A stretch of DNA of 10,137 bases from contig JAGLYT010000034.1 of NCBI GenBank assembly GCA_023132075.1, forward strand, positions 1-10,137. The letters are read 5' to 3'. The DNA comes from JAGLHV01 sp023132075 [NCBI: bacterium] (lineage in GTDB: Bacteria > CBDUZB01 > JAGLHV01). The position numbers were made by a program, and so were the translations under genes. Position 1 is the stretch's first letter. Every line of letters begins with the position of its first letter. Of this stretch, positions 1 to 7,012 are shown piece after piece. Under the pieces are notes generated by a model. It did no database searches. It was not told the DNA's origin and saw only the letters and a list, made by a program, of their open reading frames with translations.

Positions 1-534
1 GAGGAGAGAAAGACAGCTAAAATTATAAACTTTGGTATTATTTACGGGATGTCTTCTTACGGTCTCGCTCTGGAATTAGGAATTAGCCAAACACAGGCAC
101 AAGAATATATTAAAAAATATTTTATGAAATATGAAGGGATTAAAAAATTCATAGATGAAGCAATAGATAGGGCTAAAAAAGACGGTTATGTGGTAACTCT
201 TTTTAATCGCCGTAGATATCTTCCTGAAATTCAGAGTAAAAACCGTATTTTGAAAGAATTTGCCGAAAGGGTAGCCATAAATATGCCTATTCAAGGGACA
301 TCTGCGGATATTATTAAAATAGCAATGGTCCAAATTGATTCCGAATTAAAAAATAAAAATTTAAAATCCAGAATGTTGTTACAAATACATGATGAATTGA
401 TTTTCGAAGTTCCTCAAGAAGAAAAAGAAGTGCTCATTCAGATAGCCAAGGAAAAAATGGAAACTGCGGTAAAAATGGAAGTGCCGATGAAAGTAAACAT
501 AAAAACGGGTGAAAATTGGGGTAGTATGGGGTAA
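1..534 (+). CDS. polA: DNA polymerase I, C-terminal polymerase domain (5' end outside window)
   Basis: This is the last 177 codons of a family A DNA polymerase, open in frame from base 1. The enzyme fills gaps during excision repair and replaces RNA primers in lagging-strand synthesis. The fragment opens in the O-helix (motif B): R3, K7, F11 and Y15 match the R-x3-K-x3-F-x3-Y pattern (E. coli R754, K758, F762, Y766). The residue at the dideoxy-discrimination site is Phe, as in E. coli. Motif C reads LLQIHDELIFEVP and contains the metal-binding Asp of the palm. The protein ends in GENWGSMG, close to the usual family end, so the C-terminus is intact. Whether the 5' nuclease and 3' exonuclease domains are present cannot be seen. 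mutM follows after 35 bp, so the two repair genes are probably co-transcribed. Confidence 0.97.
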   Translation, partial: EERKTAKIINFGIIYGMSSYGLALELGISQTQAQEYIKKYFMKYEGIKKFIDEAIDRAKKDGYVVTLFNRRRYLPEIQSKNRILKEFAERVAINMPIQGTSADIIKIAMVQIDSELKNKNLKSRMLLQIHDELIFEVPQEEKEVLIQIAKEKMETAVKMEVPMKVNIKTGENWGSMG

Positions 535-569
535 TTTGTTGAAGTGAATGTAACGAAGAGAGGTTTTTT

Positions 570-1376
570 ATGCCGGAATTACCGGAAGTAGAAACGATTA
601 AAACGGATTTAGAAAAAATAATTTTGGGCAAAAAAATAAAAGTCGCAGAAATTAAAGCAGCTAAAATTATCAAAGAACCATCTGCCGAAGAATTCGCCGG
701 TAAAATAAAAGAGGAAATTATTAAGAAAATTATCCGAAGAGGTAAATATTTAATTTTTGAATTTCTCTCCGGGAAATACTTAGTAATTCATCTTAAAATG
801 ACCGGGCAATTAATTTATGGTGATAAAAATAAGCAAAGTAAAATAAGTTTTCTTTTAGGTAACGGACAATATTTAAATTTTTGCGATTGGCGCCTTTTCG
901 GAGAAATACGTCTAATAGACGATTTAGAAAAATTTAAAGGAATCAGCAAGTTAGGAATAGAACCGTTGGACATAAAGTTTACTATAAGAATGTTTTATGA
1001 AATGATTAAAAAGAAAAGATCGAAAATTAAATCTTTATTGATGGATCAAAGTTTTATAGCCGGAATAGGAAATATTTATGCTCAGGAATCTTTATTTAAA
1101 GCAAAAATTCATCCTGCGAAAATTGCATTGAATCTTAGTAAAAATGAAAGTGACAAATTGTTTTTTTCAATAAAAGAAGTATTAACAGAGGCAATAAAAT
1201 ATCGGGGGTCTTCAATTAACACTTATTTAGACTTAGAAGGCAGGAAAGGGAGCATGGGTGAACGTCTTCGAATATACGGACGGAAAGGAAAGCCGTGTTT
1301 CAGGTGTAAGTCTATAGTTGTAGGAATGAAAATAGCAGGAAGAGGAACAGCTTTTTGTCCAAATTGTCAGAAATAA
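570..1376 (+). CDS. mutM: Formamidopyrimidine-DNA glycosylase (Fpg/MutM)
   Basis: This is a bifunctional base-excision repair enzyme. It removes 8-oxoguanine and formamidopyrimidines from DNA and cuts the abasic site by beta,delta-elimination. It is 268 residues, normal for the family. The N-terminus MPELPEVET supplies the catalytic Pro2 and Glu3, so the start is certain once Met is removed. Lys59 (RRGKYL) is the conserved beta-strand lysine, LKMTG carries the intercalating Met77, DWRLFG matches the D-x-R-x-F-G loop, and FIAGIGNIY holds the DNA-contacting Asn168. The C-terminal zinc finger is complete (C243, C246, C263, C266) with the conserved Arg in AGRGTAFCPNC. A ribosome-binding site AAGAGAGG ends 6 bases before the ATG. 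It lies between polA and coaE with gaps of 35 and 17 bp, the polA-mutM-coaE order found in several bacterial groups. Confidence 0.98.
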   Translation: MPELPEVETIKTDLEKIILGKKIKVAEIKAAKIIKEPSAEEFAGKIKEEIIKKIIRRGKYLIFEFLSGKYLVIHLKMTGQLIYGDKNKQSKISFLLGNGQYLNFCDWRLFGEIRLIDDLEKFKGISKLGIEPLDIKFTIRMFYEMIKKKRSKIKSLLMDQSFIAGIGNIYAQESLFKAKIHPAKIALNLSKNESDKLFFSIKEVLTEAIKYRGSSINTYLDLEGRKGSMGERLRIYGRKGKPCFRCKSIVVGMKIAGRGTAFCPNCQK

Positions 1377-1393
1377 AAAGAAGAGAGATTTTT

Positions 1394-2011
1394 ATGGTTG
1401 TAGTAGGGTTAACAGGTGGAATTGGCAGCGGGAAAACAACCGTTGCCGGACAGTTTAAAAAATTAGGGGCACACATTATTGATGCGGATAAAATTGCGAG
1501 GGAAATGCTTCAGCCTCAAACAAGTTTAGGGAAAAAGGTCATTAATTGTTTTGGTCAGCAAATATTGTATAAAACAAAGAAAAAATCATATATAAACAGA
1601 AAAAAATTAGCCGCTATAGTTTTTTCCGACAAAGAAAAACTAAAGAAATTAAATGAATTGATGCATCCTTCAATAATTAATCAAATAAAAAAAGAAATCA
1701 GGGAGGTTAAGCAAAAGAAGGGATTCCGAAAACAAATAATAATAGTAGATGCTCCGCTCCTTTTTGAAACAGGAGTGAATATTTTTATGGACAAAGTAAT
1801 TGTTGTCAGCGTTTCCCGGGAATACCAGATAGAGAGGATGAAGAAAAGAGATGGGTTAAATAAAAAGGATAGTTTACGGATAATAAAGAATCAATGGCCC
1901 TTAGGGAAAAAAACAAAATGTGCTGATTACCTTATTGATAATTCGGAGAGCATACAGAGACTAAAGGAAAGGATAGAGAATGTTTGGGAAGAATTACTTT
2001 ATTTAAAGTAA
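1394..2011 (+). CDS. coaE: Dephospho-CoA kinase
   Basis: This cytoplasmic enzyme catalyses the last step of coenzyme A synthesis, ATP-dependent phosphorylation of the ribose 3'-hydroxyl of dephospho-CoA. An in-frame ATG at 1355 would overlap the end of mutM. I choose the ATG at 1394 because GAGAG lies 6 bases upstream and because the protein then begins [16 protein letters not shown], with the P-loop directly at the N-terminus as in the family. The product is 205 residues. The P-loop is residues 7-15. D30-A-D32 with the following IAR is the conserved DAD-x-x-AR substrate motif, HP at 91-92 and PLLFE at 121-125 are family signatures, and the lid region contains Q-x-x-R-x-x-x-R. Near the C-terminus, ADYLIDNS matches the usual ADxVIxN end motif. 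The gene follows mutM by 17 bp. Confidence 0.97.
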   Translation: MVVVGLTGGIGSGKTTVAGQFKKLGAHIIDADKIAREMLQPQTSLGKKVINCFGQQILYKTKKKSYINRKKLAAIVFSDKEKLKKLNELMHPSIINQIKKEIREVKQKKGFRKQIIIVDAPLLFETGVNIFMDKVIVVSVSREYQIERMKKRDGLNKKDSLRIIKNQWPLGKKTKCADYLIDNSESIQRLKERIENVWEELLYLK

Positions 2012-2042
2012 TTTATTCTATAAAAAAAACGAGGAGGTTGTT

Positions 2043-3329
2043 ATGACTGCAGTAGATAGTGCGACTTTGGATATTACCCATTTGGCAAAAATGACGATGA
2101 ATCAATTGATGACAACGGCTAAAAGTTTAAAGATAGAGGGGATTGGCAGTTTGAGGAAGCAAGATTTAATTTTTAAAATATTGGAAATGAGGGCAGAAAA
2201 AAACGGTTTACTTTTTGATGAAGGGGTGTTGGAAATATTACCTGATGGATTTGGTTTTTTGCGGTCACCGAATTATAATTATTTACCGGGGCCTGATGAT
2301 ATTTATACTTCTCCCTCGCAAATAAAAAAATTTGCTTTACGAAAAGGGGATACTGTTTCAGGACAGGTGCGGCCTCCCAAAGAAGGAGAAAGATTTTTTG
2401 CCCTTTTGCGGGTAGAGGCAGTCAACGGGGAAAATCCGGAGACTCTTAGGGAGCGGGTCCCTTTCGATAATTTAACCCCTCTGTATCCTGATAAAAAATT
2501 TGTATTGGAAACTACTAAAAATGAAATTTCTACGAGAATAATGGATTTAGTTGTTCCCATAGGGCAAGGACAACGGGGATTAATTGTGGCTCCGCCACGA
2601 ACAGGGAAGACCGTATTATTGCAAAAAATGGCAAATAGTATAACGACTAATAATCCTCAAGTTAATTTAATTGTTTTATTAATTGATGAAAGGCCGGAAG
2701 AAGTTACGGATATGCAGCGTTCGGTTAAAGGGGAAGTTATTGCTTCTACTTTTGATGAATCCGCTGATAGACATATTCAGGTAGCGGAAATGGTTATAGA
2801 AAAAGCAAAAAGATTGGTGGAACATAAGAAAGATGTCGTTATTTTATTGGATAGTATAACCCGTTTAGCCCGGGCATATAATACAGTGAGCCCTTCAAGC
2901 GGGAGAGTGCTTTCCGGAGGGATAGACTCTAATGCACTTCAACGGCCTAAAAGGTTTTTTGGGGCTGCGCGTAATATAGAAGAAGGAGGAAGTTTGACAA
3001 TTTTAGCTACTGCTTTGGTAGATACCGGTTCCCGGATGGATGATGTAATTTTTGAAGAATTTAAGGGAACAGGAAATCTTGAAATATGTCTGGATAGAAA
3101 ATTAGTGGACAAAAGGCTTTTTCCTGCTATTGATATTAATCGTTCAGGGACAAGAAAGGAAGATTTATTGCTTTCAAAAGATGAATTGAATAAAATCTGG
3201 ATTTTGAGAAAAATTATAAGCTCTTTAAGTACGATAGAGGCAATGGAATTATTAATGGAAAAATTGAAGGCAACCAAGTCAAATAAAGATTTTCTTAAAT
3301 CGATGGAATTAAACAGTATGGATAGATAA
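2043..3329 (+). CDS. rho: Transcription termination factor Rho
   Basis: Rho is a hexameric RNA-dependent ATPase that translocates along untranslated RNA and releases RNA polymerase. It is 428 residues, the length of a Rho without the large insertions seen in some phyla. The N-terminal domain (about 10-52) is helical. The cold-shock-like primary RNA site follows, with [16 protein letters not shown] at about 68-83. The ATPase core has a P-loop at 184-190 (PPRTGKT, where E. coli has PPKAGKT), a [10 protein letters not shown] segment at 215-224 and the Walker [14 protein letters not shown] at 268-280. The Q-loop [10 protein letters not shown] is near 286-295 and the R-loop KGTGN near 341-345. AGGAGG ends 5 bases before the ATG, one of the strongest ribosome-binding sites here. 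It is 31 bp after coaE, and the longest gap of the window follows it. Confidence 0.98.
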   Translation: MTAVDSATLDITHLAKMTMNQLMTTAKSLKIEGIGSLRKQDLIFKILEMRAEKNGLLFDEGVLEILPDGFGFLRSPNYNYLPGPDDIYTSPSQIKKFALRKGDTVSGQVRPPKEGERFFALLRVEAVNGENPETLRERVPFDNLTPLYPDKKFVLETTKNEISTRIMDLVVPIGQGQRGLIVAPPRTGKTVLLQKMANSITTNNPQVNLIVLLIDERPEEVTDMQRSVKGEVIASTFDESADRHIQVAEMVIEKAKRLVEHKKDVVILLDSITRLARAYNTVSPSSGRVLSGGIDSNALQRPKRFFGAARNIEEGGSLTILATALVDTGSRMDDVIFEEFKGTGNLEICLDRKLVDKRLFPAIDINRSGTRKEDLLLSKDELNKIWILRKIISSLSTIEAMELLMEKLKATKSNKDFLKSMELNSMDR

Positions 3330-3419
3330 AATTTTTTGATGGGAGATAGTTTTAATAAAATAGAAATTTTCTTGCAAAAAAAGGCAAAATGTGATAAATT
3401 AAGCCTTTGGACAAGAAGA

Positions 3420-3457
3420 TGTTGATATTTAAGAACATTATGGATTCTGTATCAACA
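3420..3457 (+). repeat. Inverted repeat / hairpin, 8-bp perfect arms
   Basis: TGTTGATA (3420-3427) and TATCAACA (3450-3457) are perfect reverse complements. The 22-base interior can form a further 4-bp helix, AGAA (3432-3435) with TTCT (3445-3448), leaving a 9-base apical loop. No T-run follows directly, so it is not a standard intrinsic terminator. It may be an RNA hairpin or a DNA operator. Confidence 0.55.
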
Positions 3458-3492
3458 GGTTGTGTCGGAACTCTGAGTGGAATGTTTTTTTC

Positions 3493-3514
3493 GTCGTTTT
3501 AAGTGTGTAACGAC
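3493..3514 (+). repeat. Inverted repeat / hairpin, 6-bp perfect arms
   Basis: GTCGTT (3493-3498) and AACGAC (3509-3514) are perfect reverse complements separated by a 10-base loop. The T-run lies before the hairpin rather than after it, so it would not terminate + strand transcription. Read on the opposite strand it would be a hairpin followed by an A/T-rich tract, but no minus-strand gene ends here. Confidence 0.45.
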
Positions 3515-3527
3515 CCGGCTTTAAGAA

Positions 3528-3557
3528 TTGGCTATATCTATTTTGTCTAAGTATAAT
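3528..3557 (+). promoter_or_regulatory. Putative sigma-70/sigma-A promoter for tpiA
   Basis: A perfect -10 hexamer TATAAT (3552-3557) is preceded after 18 bases by TTGGCT (3528-3533), a 4/6 match to TTGACA. Transcription would start near 3564, giving a leader of only about 18 bases that carries the AAGGAGGAG ribosome-binding site directly before the TTG start at 3582. Its place at the end of the only long gap fits a new transcription unit. In AT-rich DNA a TATAAT alone is weak evidence. Confidence 0.45.
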
Positions 3558-3581
3558 TGATAATAAAGGAGGAGAATTAGT

Positions 3582-4331
3582 TTGAGAAAGGTAATAATTG
3601 CCGGAAATTGGAAGATGAATAAAGAAACGGAAAGTGCTGTATCTCTGGTAAGGGAATTAAAGACAGAAGTGAGAGATATAACAGATAGAGAAATTGTTGT
3701 TTGTCCCCCTTTTACGCTTTTAGGAGAAGTAAAAAAAAATCTTTGTGATTCAAACATTTTTTTGGGCGGACAAAATATGTTTTGGGAAAAAGAGGGAGCT
3801 TATACAGGGGAAATATCCCCTTTGATGTTAAAGGATGCAGGATGTAAATATGTAATCATTGGGCATTCGGAAAGAAGGGCTTATTTCGGAGAGACAAATG
3901 AATCTGTTAACAAAAAAGTAAAAACCGCATTTTGTTATGATTTTATACCGATTGTTTGTATAGGTGAAACATTAGCCCAAAGAGAAAAAGGAGAAGCTTT
4001 CGGGGTAGTAGAGAAACAGTTAAGAGAGGGATTGGCAGATTTAAAAGTAGAAGACTTTAGTAAATTAGTTGTTGCTTATGAACCTGTTTGGGCTATTGGT
4101 ACCGGCAAAACGGCAACCCCTTTGCAGGCAGAAGAAATTCATAAATTCATCAGAGAAATCTTGGAAAGTATTTTTGAAGGGAAATCAGAGGAAATAAGAA
4201 TTTTATACGGCGGGAGCATAAAACCGGAAAATATTTCAGATTTGATGTCCTGTCAGAATATAGACGGAGGATTAATAGGCGGCGCAAGTTTGTCAGCAGA
4301 TAATTTTATTAAAATAATAAAGTTTATATAA
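3582..4331 (+). CDS. tpiA: Triose-phosphate isomerase
   Basis: This homodimeric TIM-barrel enzyme interconverts dihydroxyacetone phosphate and glyceraldehyde 3-phosphate in glycolysis and gluconeogenesis. It is 249 residues, standard length. The protein starts at a TTG codon. This is supported by AAGGAGGAG 8 bases upstream and because the first strand (MRKVIIAGNWKMN) begins at once, leaving no room for a later start. Active-site residues are all present: Asn9 and Lys11, the electrophile His95 in IIGHSERR, and the catalytic base Glu167 in YEPVWAIGTGK, which opens the mobile loop 6. The phosphate-binding YGGSIKPEN and GLIGGASL segments are intact. It is probably the first gene of a unit that continues into pduL (40 bp away) and rpiB. 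In many bacteria tpiA sits with gapA and pgk; here those are absent from the window. Confidence 0.98.
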   Translation: MRKVIIAGNWKMNKETESAVSLVRELKTEVRDITDREIVVCPPFTLLGEVKKNLCDSNIFLGGQNMFWEKEGAYTGEISPLMLKDAGCKYVIIGHSERRAYFGETNESVNKKVKTAFCYDFIPIVCIGETLAQREKGEAFGVVEKQLREGLADLKVEDFSKLVVAYEPVWAIGTGKTATPLQAEEIHKFIREILESIFEGKSEEIRILYGGSIKPENISDLMSCQNIDGGLIGGASLSADNFIKIIKFI

Positions 4332-4371
4332 ATAGCTAAAATTTAATTCTAATATTTGTTTTGGGGAGAGA

Positions 4372-4974
4372 ATGGATCGGTTAAAAAGTATCGGAAGACC
4401 CGTTATTGCTAATATTTCTAATCATCACATCCATTTATGCGAGGAGGATTTATTTTTCTTTTTTGGAAAGGGTTCTAAATTAAACAAATTAAAGGATTTA
4501 CTTCAACCGGGACAATTTGCCTGTAAGGAAAAGTTAGTTATTGTGGGTCCGAAAAATAGGATTAATAAAGTGAGAATAATCGGTCCTTTAAGAAAAAAAA
4601 CCCAAATAGAAATTTCCCGGACAGATGGATTTTATTTGGGAATAAATCCGCCCTTAAGGATTTCCGGAGATTTAGAAGGAAGTGCTGCAATAAGGGTTAT
4701 TGGACCGAAAGGGGAAAAAGAAATAAAATCAGGTTGTATTATTGTTTACCGGCATATTCATATGAGACCTGAAGATGCCCGACAATACAAAGTCAAAGAC
4801 AAAGATATAGTATCTGTGAGGGTGGAGGGAGAAAGAGGGCTCATTTTTGGGAATGTTAAGGTGAGAGTAAGAGGAGATTTTGCCCTGGAGTATCATATAG
4901 ACACAGATGAGGCCAATGCCTGCGGATTAAGAAACGGGGACAAGACAGAAATTGTTGATTTTGAGAAAAAATAA
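4372..4974 (+). CDS. pduL: Phosphate acyltransferase, PduL family (PTAC)
   Basis: PduL-type enzymes exchange phosphate and CoA on an acyl group (acetyl-CoA or propionyl-CoA to acyl-phosphate). With acetate kinase they yield ATP, and they are unrelated to classical Pta. The protein is 200 residues. It contains two beta-barrel halves with the signatures SNHHIHL (H19, H21) and RHIHM (H128, H130), plus H175 in ALEYHIDTDEANA, which correspond to the two-metal site. KDLLQPGQFA, IIGPLRKKTQIEISRTD and GERGLIFGNV are strongly family-like. The N-terminus is only about 12 residues before the first core strand, so there is no room for the encapsulation peptide seen in microcompartment versions. A soluble housekeeping role with an AckA elsewhere is therefore the likely function. 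GGGGAGAG sits unusually close (GGAG core 3 bases) to the ATG. Substrate preference cannot be told. Confidence 0.93.
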   Translation: MDRLKSIGRPVIANISNHHIHLCEEDLFFFFGKGSKLNKLKDLLQPGQFACKEKLVIVGPKNRINKVRIIGPLRKKTQIEISRTDGFYLGINPPLRISGDLEGSAAIRVIGPKGEKEIKSGCIIVYRHIHMRPEDARQYKVKDKDIVSVRVEGERGLIFGNVKVRVRGDFALEYHIDTDEANACGLRNGDKTEIVDFEKK

Positions 4975-4995
4975 TTTAAAATAAGGAAATTTTTG

Positions 4996-5460
4996 ATGAA
5001 AATTGCCTTAGGAGCGGACCACAGAGGGTTTGAATTAAAAGAAAAAATAAAATTTTTTTTAATGGAATCAGGACATCAAGTAAAGGATTTTGGTTGTTTT
5101 AATCAACAATCCTGTGATTATCCTGATTTTGCTTTGCTTACGGCAAAATCAGTAAGTAATCATGAATGTGAAAGGGGTATTCTTTGTTGTGCTACCGGAG
5201 TGGGAATGAGCATTGTTGCGAATAAGATTCGGGGAATAAGAGCTGCTCTTGTTTATGATGAACAAATAGCTCTTTTGGTAAGGAAACATAATAAAGCGAA
5301 TATTCTTTGCCTGGGAAGTGAGATTGTAGATAGGAAGAAGGTTAATCAAATAGTTGAAAATTGGATAATTACTCCATTTTCCAATGAGCAAAGGCATATG
5401 TCCCGTATTGAAAAAATTATGCAGATAGAATGTGATTCAAAAGAAAGTAACGCAAAGTAA
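4996..5460 (+). CDS. rpiB: Ribose-5-phosphate isomerase B
   Basis: RpiB interconverts ribose 5-phosphate and ribulose 5-phosphate in the non-oxidative pentose-phosphate pathway. I take the ATG at 4996 (154 residues). A TTG one codon earlier (4993) is possible, but AAGGA is spaced 8 bases from the ATG. The N-terminus MKIALGADHRGFELKE is diagnostic, with D8 and H9. The active-site Cys is C65 in ILCCATGVGMS, with the catalytic-loop T67, and the RKHNKANIL motif supplies H98, which opens the sugar ring. The last 20 or so residues after the family core are polar and variable. RpiB relatives include allose-6-phosphate isomerase and LacAB, but the Cys and the motifs fit RpiB. It is 21 bp after pduL. 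The split transketolase near the window end belongs to the same pathway. Confidence 0.96.
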   Translation: MKIALGADHRGFELKEKIKFFLMESGHQVKDFGCFNQQSCDYPDFALLTAKSVSNHECERGILCCATGVGMSIVANKIRGIRAALVYDEQIALLVRKHNKANILCLGSEIVDRKKVNQIVENWIITPFSNEQRHMSRIEKIMQIECDSKESNAK

Positions 5461-5497
5461 AATTCGGTTAAACAGAATTTTAAGTAAGGAGAAATAA

Positions 5498-6574
5498 ATG
5501 GATATTAATGAAGTTTTAAAATTAATGATTAAAAAAGGTATTTCGGATATTCATTTTAAAGCCGGAGTTGCTCCGTTGGTTAGAATAAATGGTAAATTGA
5601 TCAGTACTAAATTTGAAGGATTTAATGAGAAACACATAGAAGAAATTGCTTATAAATTATTGAACCCGGCGCAAAAGGAAATCTTTGCTCGGGAAAAAGA
5701 ATTGGATTTTTCCTACACCGTTACAGGTCTTTCCCGTTTCCGGATAAATATGTATCGTCAAAAGGGAACGATAGCGTTTACTCTAAGGGTCATCCCTTTG
5801 AAAATGAATAAGTTTGAAGATTTAAATTTGCCCTCGGAAACATTAATTAAATTGTGTGAGGAAAGAAGGGGACTGATTCTAATAACGGGAGTAACGGGAG
5901 CGGGAAAAACAACAACGATGAATACGATGATTGATTATATCAATAAAAATAAAGTGTGTAATATCATTACTGTTGAAGATCCCATAGAGTTTTATCATCA
6001 GGATGACAAAGCTTCTATTAGCCAGAGGGAAGTAGGAGAAGACACCCATTCTTTTTCCAGTGCCTTAAAATATGTTTTGAGACAGGACCCGGATATCGTT
6101 GTAATCGGAGAGATGAGAGATTTTGAAACCATTCGGGAAGGGATTCTTGCTGCTGAAACAGGACATTTGGTTTTTTCGACTATTCATACGATTGATTCAG
6201 TGCAAACCCTTGATAGGATAATCAGCCTTTATCCTCCCGCACATAACATGGAAGCGAGGATACAGTTAGCCAATGTATTGCGTGGAGTTGTGGCTCAAAG
6301 ATTGATTCCGTCTGTAGATAGTAATGAAACTTTAATTCCTGCCAGCGAAATATTAATAGGAACATCGTTAATTAAAAAACTTATTTTAGATGCTCAAAAC
6401 AAGGATTTGTTTAAAGTAATGGAGCAGGGAGAATTTTATGGAATGAAAACATTTGATCAGTCTATTTATCAGTTGTTTTTAGAAAAGAAAATCTCTTTAG
6501 ATAATGCAATGTCTTATTCCACTAACCCTGATAATTTAATGTTAAAAATCAGAGGAATATCCAAAGACAATTAG
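5498..6574 (+). CDS. pilT: PilT-like type IV pilus retraction ATPase
   Basis: This is a hexameric secretion/pilus ATPase of the PilT branch, which powers pilin depolymerisation at the inner face of the membrane. It is 358 residues, close to the family norm. The N-terminal PAS-like domain begins MDINEVLKLMIKKGISDIHF. The ATPase domain has Walker A GVTGAGKTTT (131-140), an Asp box ITVEDPIEF (157-165), Walker B IVVIGE (200-205) with the DPD before it, and the His box TGHLVFSTIHT (221-231). GMKTFDQSIYQL near 315-326 is the typical C-terminal helix. The usual AIRNLIRE retraction motif is degenerate here (SLIKKLILD at about 290-298). No other pilus gene is visible, and the neighbours are metabolic. 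AAGGAG lies 6 bases before the ATG. A general PilT-type ATPase is certain; retraction as the exact role is probable. Confidence 0.92.
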   Translation: MDINEVLKLMIKKGISDIHFKAGVAPLVRINGKLISTKFEGFNEKHIEEIAYKLLNPAQKEIFAREKELDFSYTVTGLSRFRINMYRQKGTIAFTLRVIPLKMNKFEDLNLPSETLIKLCEERRGLILITGVTGAGKTTTMNTMIDYINKNKVCNIITVEDPIEFYHQDDKASISQREVGEDTHSFSSALKYVLRQDPDIVVIGEMRDFETIREGILAAETGHLVFSTIHTIDSVQTLDRIISLYPPAHNMEARIQLANVLRGVVAQRLIPSVDSNETLIPASEILIGTSLIKKLILDAQNKDLFKVMEQGEFYGMKTFDQSIYQLFLEKKISLDNAMSYSTNPDNLMLKIRGISKDN

Positions 6575-6588
6575 GAGGAAAACTAAAA

Positions 6589-6987
6589 GTGGAAGGGCTT
6601 TTTCTTCAAGAATTAAAATATTCTCCGTTACATAGTTGGGTAAAAGTTGAGGGAGATTTAGGGATAATAGGTATTAGTGATTATGCGCAAAAACTAATGG
6701 GGGAATTAGTTTTTATAGAATTACCCCCGGTAGGGAAAGAGCTAAAAAAAGGAGATAGTTTTGGAATTATAGAGTCGGCTAAATCAGTTTCCGATTTATT
6801 TACGCCGTTAAGCGGTAAAATAATTGATGTCAATTTTTCTTTGACTGATATTCCCAATATGATAAATAAAAGTGTTTATCAGTCAGGGTGGATTATAAAA
6901 TTAAAAATAGATGATATATCAGAAATAGATTTGTTGTTGAATGCTGAAGAATATGAAAAAATCGTAAAAGAAGAGAATAAAACTTAA
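6589..6987 (+). CDS. gcvH: Glycine cleavage system H protein (lipoyl carrier)
   Basis: GcvH carries the aminomethyl group of glycine on a lipoyl arm between the P, T and L proteins. It is 132 residues, standard length. The GTG start is set by AGGAGG overlapping the pilT stop codon, 10 bases upstream, and by the short lead before the family core LKYSPLHSWVKVEGDLG. The lipoylated lysine is K65 in IIESAKSVSDLF, followed by TPLSGKIIDVN, the usual E-S-x-K signature and hammerhead fold. The end motif SGWIIKLKI corresponds to the family's GWxxKI. No gcvT, gcvP, lipoate synthase or ligase is in the window. It may work with enzymes elsewhere or serve in lipoate assembly. A lipoate-binding protein of the sulphur-oxidising Hdr-like system is an alternative, but no hdr gene is nearby. 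Confidence 0.93.
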   Translation: MEGLFLQELKYSPLHSWVKVEGDLGIIGISDYAQKLMGELVFIELPPVGKELKKGDSFGIIESAKSVSDLFTPLSGKIIDVNFSLTDIPNMINKSVYQSGWIIKLKIDDISEIDLLLNAEEYEKIVKEENKT

Positions 6988-7012
6988 AAAAAGTTTTAGG
7001 GAAAAGGGAACG

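Larger units (their letters stand above)
3399..3524 (+). ncRNA. Candidate structured RNA in the rho-tpiA gap
   Basis: The gap from 3330 to 3581 has no convincing gene but shows nested complementarity. A possible closing stem pairs TTAAGCC (3399-3405) with GGCTTTAA (3517-3524), with one T unpaired. Inside it sit two hairpins, at 3420-3457 and 3493-3514, giving a three-way-junction layout. The intervening stretch 3458-3492 includes a run of seven T. I do not recognise it as 6S RNA, SRP RNA, tmRNA, RNase P RNA or a known riboswitch. It could be an independent small RNA, a post-rho 3' UTR element or a leader of tpiA. The putative tpiA promoter downstream makes a leader role less likely. No covariation evidence is available, and short inverted repeats can occur by chance in AT-rich DNA. 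Confidence 0.3.

Noticed and set aside
1355-1393. Upstream in-frame start for coaE overlapping mutM
   Set aside because: It adds 13 charged residues before the P-loop strand that the family lacks, whereas the ATG at 1394 has a well-spaced GAGAG.
3390-3397. TGTGATAA resembling a DnaA box
   Set aside because: It lacks one base of the consensus TGTGGATAA, is single, and has no origin-like neighbours (no dnaA/dnaN, no AT unwinding repeats).
3339-3425. Small open frame of 28 codons after rho ([17 protein letters not shown]...)
   Set aside because: No ribosome-binding site precedes the ATG, no recognisable family (not ribosomal protein L31), and it runs into the inverted repeat.
3458-3491. Intrinsic terminator after rho, suggested by the T-run at 3485-3491
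   Set aside because: The bases just before the T-run form no stable stem (only 4-bp arms with a loop of 1-2 bases); the clear hairpin at 3420-3457 lies 27 bases too far upstream.
3521-3757. Minus-strand open frame over the tpiA start
   Set aside because: It is a shadow of tpiA in another frame, without ribosome-binding site or recognisable family.
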